64,000 nucleotides of DNA from Chrysaora quinquecirrha (Eukaryota > Cnidaria > Scyphozoa > Semaeostomeae > Pelagiidae). A program made the translations under genes and the position numbers. The stretch lies in assembly GCA_014526335.1 (NCBI GenBank), contig JACTAT010000048.1, positions 124,288 to 188,287 of the forward strand, given 5' to 3'. Below the pieces are notes generated by a model. The model made no database searches and was not told the origin of the DNA. It saw nothing but the letters and a program-made list of their open reading frames with translations. Of this stretch, positions 40,101 through 49,100 are shown piece by piece. Position 1 is the first letter of the stretch. Every line of letters starts with the position of its first letter.

Positions 40101-43100
40101 TTCCCAGATTTCCCTTCAAACACCTTAAGAAAAACAAGGGATTGACAGAAAGGGCGGCCATCTTTCGTTGAAACCTCTATTCCTGCGATCCACCATTCGT
40201 TGATCGGGCCTATGTTTTTCGCTGCTACTCCACCTGAAAGGAATGAAATTTCAAAGCGGCTGTACAGTTTCTTCCAACAGTCTTTATGAAGATTTTGGCA
40301 TTTGCTTTACAAGTAATTTTTTGCAAAATTTGCCAACTCAGTAAAACATTGCTTGACAAGCAGAATTTGCTTAGCAATGTCTTTGAAAAAGTTCCCAAAA
40401 AAATCCGGAACATGTAGAAAAAACGCTTTTCGACTTGGCCAAACTATCAAAATTTTGTTCGATCAAATTTCAGGCGTCAGACGAACAATGCCTGATCGTT
40501 TGGGAAAGGCCTTAAAGCCCCGGCCAAACGTACCGAACTTTTCGTCCAACATTGGCCAACATTCTTGTTTGGCGAAATATTGGCAGCGCTTGGCTTGGCC
40601 ACTGGCAACCTTGTTGGTGACCCAACGTCATGTCGGATGATGTTGAGTGAGGTTTGGTAAGGGTAAAAAATTCACCCAACGTTTCAGGATTTTGCGTTCG
40701 GATTAGGTAAGGCGCTCGCCATTAGCGTTGAAAACAAAGCAAAACATCATTTTCATTCTTAGACCCCGTTTACACTATGCCGGTATGAGACGAATACGGT
40801 AGGAAATTATACCGTTTTGGCCTTGCATCTACACTATGCCGGCACAGTTCTGATATGAATATGGTATGAAATGAATACGATACGCTAACCGGCTTCATCT
40901 GAAAACGGCATAGTGTAAACGCCTGAATACGTCACAATTTGATGCCGCTTTGCTGAATGAACAAGAGAAAAAAACAATTAATCTTTGTTCTTGTTGCTAT
41001 GAAACAATAGATTTTAGACAAAGACCGATGACCTTGCTCATCGTATTCATTTCATACCAGCATAGTGTAAACGGGGACTCCCAATTCCCCATCCGATATG
41101 AAATAATCCGCATTCATTTCATACCGGCATAGTGAAAACGGAGTCTTAGGCGTAAAACTGTACCGTATTCAGGCATAAATATATATGTAAATATGTTCAT
41201 CAGTATGTAAATACATGGTTTGCATCTGCGGACTTGAATCGTTCAACATGTTCTATCATAATAATTTTATCGGGTAGTCTGTCCCCATGAAGCAAAAAGA
41301 AGTACGGCGGAATGTTGGGTGTAATTATGGCGACGTTTGGCCAAGCCTTTAGCCTTTACTGCTCTGAGGCTAAAGCCGAAGAGTAGTACTTATTTTACAT
41401 CAGTTCAACACCATAACTATTTGCAATAACTGAATACGAGGTGGCGTGTCTGGCCTATAACTTTTGGGCAGCACATTAGCATTACTTGATGCTCCACAAC
41501 TTCTCATAATAGAGGGGGTGTTTGGGGGAGTCTTAAAACCGTAAAACCACTCCAAAATTGCGCAAAAGCCGTAAAACCGTGCGATATTTTGAAAAAACCG
41601 TATGGCAGTATGTTAAGTCTCCGCTGTCACGAAAATTGTACAGAATCTATTAAAAGTCTAGGTTAGTCAACTTTTACTGTTCACTTCACTTTTCTCAGAC
41701 GTCTTACAGCCATAAAATTTTTTTTCCATTGCGGGTTAACCTGTAGCTTTACTGAGTCGGCATTCAGTACAAAAATCGCAAAATCTTGATCAAAAACCGG
41801 AAAAATTATCCAGAAATGCCGTAAAAACGTTCACCGGCGAGATTTTTAAAACCGAAAAACCGCCTAATCGGAGCCAAAATATTGGCAAAACCGTGTAATC
41901 GTAAAACCCGAACACACCCTAATAATACTTATACACGTCATGTTTGACCTTATTTGGACGAACCGTTTTTCTAGCATTTCTTACTAGTTATTTTCCATAC
42001 AAAATCAACCTCATTATCTCACAGCATATGTTAAGATAGATATTGATAAACATCTATAATAATTACCTTCAGGAGATGGATCTTCCTCGTAAACAGGTTT
42101 GATAAAACCACTCATCATCAATTCTTTGTTTTTCTCGATCAAACCAGAATCAAATGGACATAAATGAGTATTTTTGTCGTAAACGCTGGAAAAAGTTTGT
42201 TTGTTTGTTTTTTACTTCATTTGCTTCTTCGTTTGTTTCTTTGTTTTTGTCTTGTTTTTTCTTTGTTTGTTTCTTTTCTTGCTTCTTTGTTTCTTTTTTT
42301 CTTTGTTTTTTCTTTGTTTTCTTCCTTTGCTTGTTTCGTTGTTTGTTTTTTTGTTTCTATGTTTGCTTCTTTCTGTTTCTTTATTTGTTTGTTTTTTTGC
42401 TTGTTTGTTTCTTTGTTTGTTTGTTTGTTTGCTTTTTGTTCTTTTGTTTCTATATATGTGTGTTTGTTTGTTAGTTTGTTTCTTTTTTCTCTATTTGTTT
42501 GATTGTTTTTTTGCTTGTTTGTTTGTTTGGTTGTTTGTTTGCTTGATTGTTTGTTTGTTTGTTACTTTGTTTGCTTGTTTTCTTTGTTTGTTTGTTTGTT
42601 TCTTTGTCTGTTTGTTTGCTTGTTTCTTTGTTTGTTTCTTGTTGTTTTTCTCCATGTGTCTTCGATTTCTTATTTGTTTATTTGTTTGTTTTTCTGTTTG
42701 TTTCATTGTTTGTTTCGTTATTTGTTTCTTTGTTTGTTTGTTTCCTTATTTGTTCCTTGTTTGTTTCTTTTTTGTTTCTATGTTTGCTTCTTTTTTCTTT
42801 GTTTATTTCTTTGTTTGTTTGTATGTTTGTTGGTTTGTTTCTTTTCTTTGTTTGTTTGTTTCTTTGTTGGTTTGTTTGTTTCTTTTCTTTGTTTGTTTGT
42901 TTGTTTGTTTGTTTGTTTTCTTTTTTTTTGTTTGTTTGTTTGTTTGTTTTCTCTTTATTTGTTTTGGTATTGTTGTTTGTATGTTTGTTTGTTGTCGAAA
43001 TTCTAAAATTTGCGTGTTATAGGCTCGAGCTTTATGACCTAGGCAGAATATCTACACGCAGTTTTTTTTTATAAGCAACCGCTTATAAGCAACAAAGATG

Positions 43101-46100
43101 TAGAAGGCCTAAGACTTTAAGCAACGTATACACGGGAAAAAAACCTAAGCAACATTTTGAATTTTAACGATTTATATCGCTGCAAGTAATCGAGGATGAT
43201 TAACATAGCAGCTATTTCCATTAATTTGCCTTAAAAATTCGCATATCAATGGAGTGTTACTTATCAGGGGAAGCATTTCATTTCAAATTCAGAAATCAGG
43301 TATTTAAGTTTGATTGACATTGTATTTGGAACACATACAGCCCACAGGATACAACCAGATAACATCATAGATTAGTTGGAGAGTCAAAGTGAGAAAACGA
43401 ACAATCATTGTCTACACAAAACGCTTTTTTGTTTTGATAAAAACAGATTTCAAAGCTCTAAATGAAACAATGAACTTGCTCTGCAAATTATTCGGAACCG
43501 ACTCACGCCGTAGTTTTCTACATAATCTTGGTTATCAAATTAATGTTCATTTTTGGCAGCATCAAATTATTTGTTGTCTTATGGTACATTTATTCTTTGC
43601 CTGATTTGACGAACATAAATGAATATACAATGTAGCTATAGATATTTGTCTTTAATGGTGAACACCAGGATGGATTTTTCCACAAGTGGCATACTAAAAT
43701 AGATGGGATTCTAACCTGGCAAGCATGATCAGAGACCCAAGACCAAATGACGTTAACACCGAGCTATAAAGCTTAATGAAATCGCCGAGTATCTCTCAAA
43801 GTCACACAGACCAAGGTACTCGGTGATTCCATTGAGCTGTATAGCTCAGTGGAACTTCGTTGGCTCGCTGGTCATACATTTCTGTTTCGAATCCCATTGA
43901 TTGCTGTATGCCATTTGTGGAAAAATCAATAAAGCTACAGAGATATCAGTGTTACTTACAGCATCAGATGGGTCTCCCACAAACAACTTGAGATTGTTAC
44001 TATCCAAAATCTGTCTGCATTCTTTGCATCTTTCAGGAACCTGAAATATAAGAATAAACTTACTCAAGGGTACATAGTAGATATATTCGAACTCATTAAA
44101 GCTGCTTCTGACACCGTATTTGATATGAATAGACAGTCACCAAATATCATGACAAGCCTTTGATCTTTACTCAAGGGTACATTTTTCTTTATTATTAAAT
44201 CATCATTATGAATCTCCATCACAGCATAATTTTTGCCTTGGCACTCATGATCCACTTGTGTACAGCAACGACGACTTGTCTTGTTTTCAAGCAATGGAAT
44301 GATTTTCGTTCACACTTACAAGCTGCCAATATATGACCCTTTTTTCATATATTAACTTCAAAAGCATAATATCACCTCTAAACCAGTGTTTCCTTAATGC
44401 CCAAGTCTGGTTCTCCATATAGCCGCAAACCGTCGTCGTCCTGCCGCAGAAGCATTGGCGACCTGCCGGCGACTATGCAGTCTGACTTTAAATGAGAACG
44501 CTCAGCGCAGACTGCCAATGTGGTGCCAGCGTGCTGTCGCCACCGGTTGAAAACTTTGAGCTGGGTTCACCTTGCCACAGAAAATTGTATGATAACATTA
44601 TGCAGCGTGCTGGCGGCGTGCCACAAGTGTTGCTATTGTATTCATTTTAAACATATGATCATGATAAGTCAATCAACTTCGAATGATAAGTCAAGAAACT
44701 TTGGTGTAGTGAGCTGAAGACTGTCTTTTTTACATGCAATTGTCTGCAACATATAGAATCAAAGTTCTTTTACAAAAAAAAACAAAGCTCCATGTCTCCC
44801 CTGTTTTTTTATTCAATTACCCACATTGCAGAAGATTGCTTCACGCTGTCCTTACCATAATCTTTCGTTCACATATGAAAAATTAAACCAGTGTGCTATA
44901 GCGGTAACATGGCTCAATGCAAGGATTCAAGTTATCGGTTGGTCAACAAGAAACAAGTTTCTCCAGGAGAGAATTCTTATTCCCCAAAGGAGAGAAACTT
45001 GATTCCCCAAGGAAAACCCTAATTGCCCCCAATCAACCCCCGTTAAACCTGTTGTCGAAAGATACAATAAACCTATATTTCAAGGTTATGTTAAGCATAA
45101 AAATTAAAATGTAATACCTTTTGGATCGTTCTGTTTTTTCCATTTTTTTCTTCGGACCTAAGCAAGATGTATATTTCTCATAATTAGGTAATATCTGCTG
45201 TATTAATTCTAGTCATCCAGCTTGAAAAATATTCCAAAAAAAATAATAAAAGTTAAAAAAAATCATATAATAGTAATAGTACTGTGCTTTGATTATTTGT
45301 AAAGGCTGAATATTTAGTGTTCTGATTTTTTCATATTCTAAGCTTGTGTTAACTAAGCTCCAGTTAACCAGAGTTTCTCCAGGAGATGGTATTCTCTTGT
45401 ATTGTTTTTACATAAACTTAGATTTGTTTTGTAACTTTATTATAACTTTAATTTAGCGGCCCAAGCCTGATAAGCCCTGCTTTTCCTGGGTCGCGTAAAA
45501 CACATTATTTTTGCTTAAATTTGTATCTTGGGTCGCGTAAAACATATTATTTTTGCTTTAATTTGTATCTTATACGTTAACTGTGTGTTTTACAAATGAA
45601 TTTGAATTGAATTGAATTGAATGTATCTACTTTTTAATGTATATTTCGTTCTTTTACCAGATATAGAGACGTAGGGTTCCTATCTATTATTTCTTGTTAC
45701 TTTCAAGTTTTAAGATGTCTATCATCTTTTTCATTTCCCATAAGACACATTATACAACTGGTCTCTATTCCTTACAGCTGCTTATTTTTCTCCCCTTGCG
45801 CTTTCCGCCTGCCCAACAACAATAAGGTAATAGGCTCCGTTCAATTGGGAATGGAACAGAACGGAACGAGATGAAACAAGTCCGAAAAAACAAAAGAATT
45901 TCGTGACTGATAAAGCGAAAACGATAATGATATTCCTGAAGATCTTGATGTATTTTTGACGTTCTTTCAACAAAGTCTTTAATTAAGTAGTAAAAAAACA
46001 TTTTGAGAAAGAGTGGAAACATTTTTGGACATTCTTGAAAGCTTTGCTTTCTAAAACTCCTCAGGGTATAAACGTCAAGAAATACTGAAAAAATTGACTA

Positions 46101-49100
46101 AGGCGGAATTTATACCCAGATGCGGGTAGGCTTTTCTTCCGAATCTTGGTATATAAATTCCGCCACAAATGTCCAAAATGTTTTTGCTGTTTCTCGCAAT
46201 CCTTTCAGTAAGGGAAGTAATTACAACATCTTGCCAAAAACGCGATATTATTGGAGTTAACTTGCGCGTGAGGCCTAATGGAAACAACTTTCACGTGCAA
46301 GCAAACTTTCGCGTTTCAACAGAATCAACATTGAGTTGTTTAATGAAATTTTCTATACCATAGATCAGGTTCCCGAATCATCCGTGACTATGAGACATGA
46401 GTTAGCCTTACAAAGTAATTTTTCGAGCAGTCAACCTCCAGCTTCTAGAAACTTCCGCGATAATAAACTTTTGCAAATTTCGTGTTCTAGAATAGAAACT
46501 TTCGCGAGAATAAACTATCGCGAAATTCGTGAACAGGAGACAGCATGAATAAACTTTCGCGAATTTCGTCGTCTAGAAACTTTTGCGAGAGAGAATAAAC
46601 ATGAGAATTTCGCGTTCTAGAAATCTTTGCGGGAATAAACTTTCGCGAATTTCGTGCACTAGAGCTATTCGCCTAAAAAAATTCGATTCGTGAATTCCGT
46701 GGTACAGACACGTTCGCGAGAGTAAACTTGTGAAAATTTGTTGTTCTGAACATTTCTGCGGGAATGAGGCGAATTTCAGTCAAAACGGTGAAAAACAGCA
46801 GAAAGCTTCTTTCCAAGAAAGTTTCTGCAAATAACGTAAAGTACATCCTAGATTATCGGAAACTCGATTAACCGAACCTCGATTATCCGAACCTCCATTT
46901 TCCGAAACGCGAAAATTTCCTAACCCTTCTGTTTCATCTAAATCAATCTTAGGTTAACCCAATATAAGCCCCACTACTTTGAATCTTTGTCCAATACAGA
47001 TTCTGTATTATTTCAACCATTATATTAGATCAGTTTATCTTTCGTTTCTAACAGATTTTAACTTTTCAGAAACAATAACATTTTTTGGTTGTAGCTAATA
47101 TAGCTACTTTGCGTCGAAAAATTTCTACTTTTGTCGTCTGCAACCCATTTGAGCAATCCTTATGCACCTGTGGGCGGTAACAATAAATCTTAAAGGATGG
47201 CTTGCAAGTTAAATTGTTGTTCTCAATTTATCCGAATTTTTTGCTTTTCCGAACGATCCTTCGCAAAATTGATTTCAACCTGTTTGGTTAATCAAAGATG
47301 TGCTGTATATTCTTTGGAGTATGGGATTAAAGAGTACTCCTCTATTTTACACTGAGTAGCCTTAGTTCAAACCAAAATAGGCGAGCCTTTTTCTTAAATA
47401 TCAATTTCATTCTTAAAACTAATCAATCAGATTCTAAATACCTTTCTTCGGATGCTGACGCTTCATCTGAATCAGTTTTGATCTTTTTGAAATTCTAAAG
47501 AGAAGAGAATTAAACTAATCAGATAATTTAAAGATTTACATATCAGTGGCGTATGGCATAGCCAGACATCCAACACTGGAGGGGGGAAGGGCGCGAGAAA
47601 CGTTCGACCAAATAAGGTCAAACAGGATGTGTATAAGTATTATGAGAAATTGGGGAGCATCACGTAGTGCTAATGTGCTGCACAAGAAAATTAGGGCGTG
47701 GTTTTAAGAAAAACGGCCGAGTTGTACCCTACAACAATTTTACACAATTTTTAGGCTATATAAAAAAACCTATCTTGGTGATGATTGGTGGGCAACCACA
47801 CCCCCAAGGCCCCCCTTGGCTATGCCATTTTTACAAATATGTAAGAATTAAGAGGGCGGATGCACAAAAGAAACCAAAAACTTTGATCTAAATACTTTGA
47901 AACTTGTAGGAACTAATACTAAATCTATAGCACACTTAGGCCTTTCAGATTTACATCCTCATCAGAGTGTGTCTAACAAAACTTTCGAAGTATTTAGATC
48001 AAAGTTTTTGGTTTCTTTTTGTGCATCTGCTCTTTTGTACTCTTATATTCGTACGTATATTCATATACATAATAGAACTGTTTGTGATTTTGGTATCTAT
48101 GTATGTTTTAAAGTATTTATGTATATATTTTCATATATCTTATATGTATATTATAGCTCAAGATCCGCTCCAAGTACAGGAAAACAAATGATTTGTTTTG
48201 GAAATGACGGGTACCAGCGGGTACCAGACTATATATATATTTTATATACTACACTTTGGCATTGATAGAAGCAGTGGATTATTAGTTGATCTACTGCTAA
48301 TTCATGCATGAAGCCTGGTTCTCATGTGCTGCAAACCTAATCGCAGACAGTGGGACATCGTCTGCGATCGTCACCAATGAAATTTTCACATAATGCTGCT
48401 TGTTTGCAATGACCAATGATCCTCTGTCAACTGTGCTGCCACTTGTGACCCAGAAACAAGCAAATTTGTTTTGATATGACCAAGAAATGATCACTGATGA
48501 TCATATGGACATTCTCATATGGACATTCCATCACCAATGATCGCAAGAAACAAACTTTTTTGGTTCATTGGTTATGGTCCCTGATGGTCGCGGATCATTG
48601 AAAATTAATGTTCTCGAAAATTGCAAGCATCACAAGCCCATGATATTCGATGGTCTGCAATATATGAGAACCAGGTTTAATCAAGCATGCAATCTTTAAA
48701 GAACATCTTGTTAGGTTGGAATTAGAACAAGGAATAAAACACCATATGGAATTTTCTAACCCTTATTTTCAATATTTTTAAATGTAGTATATTTCCGCAA
48801 CCCCTTAACAAGCAATGTTATCAAACATTAATCAAGTAAACATAACCAAAGTGCTGTTTTTATAACTGAAAACTCTATCGGTCAGAAAAAATTAAAAAAA
48901 TTTCTTTAAGATTTATATCATATACCTCATTGTCAGACCCATTTTCTTTTTGTTCAGTATTCTTTCTCTTGCTAAAAACATGAAGACAAGGCAAAATTGT
49001 TGATCCTTTGATAATAGAATGGAAATCAAGAAATCAAGCAAAATGACTGTGTAAACCTCCCTTCATTCATGGCTCAAGTGGGGGCAAGTTGACTTTTTGG

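Noticed and set aside
40010..40175. Extension of DNMT1 exon 9 through an open frame
   Set aside because: The frame is open for about 50 codons but has no similarity to RFTS and runs through a hairpin.
42154..43074. Phe/Cys-rich plus-strand frames up to 273 codons
   Set aside because: Translations of the TTTG array; all three frames are open and there is no other coding signal.
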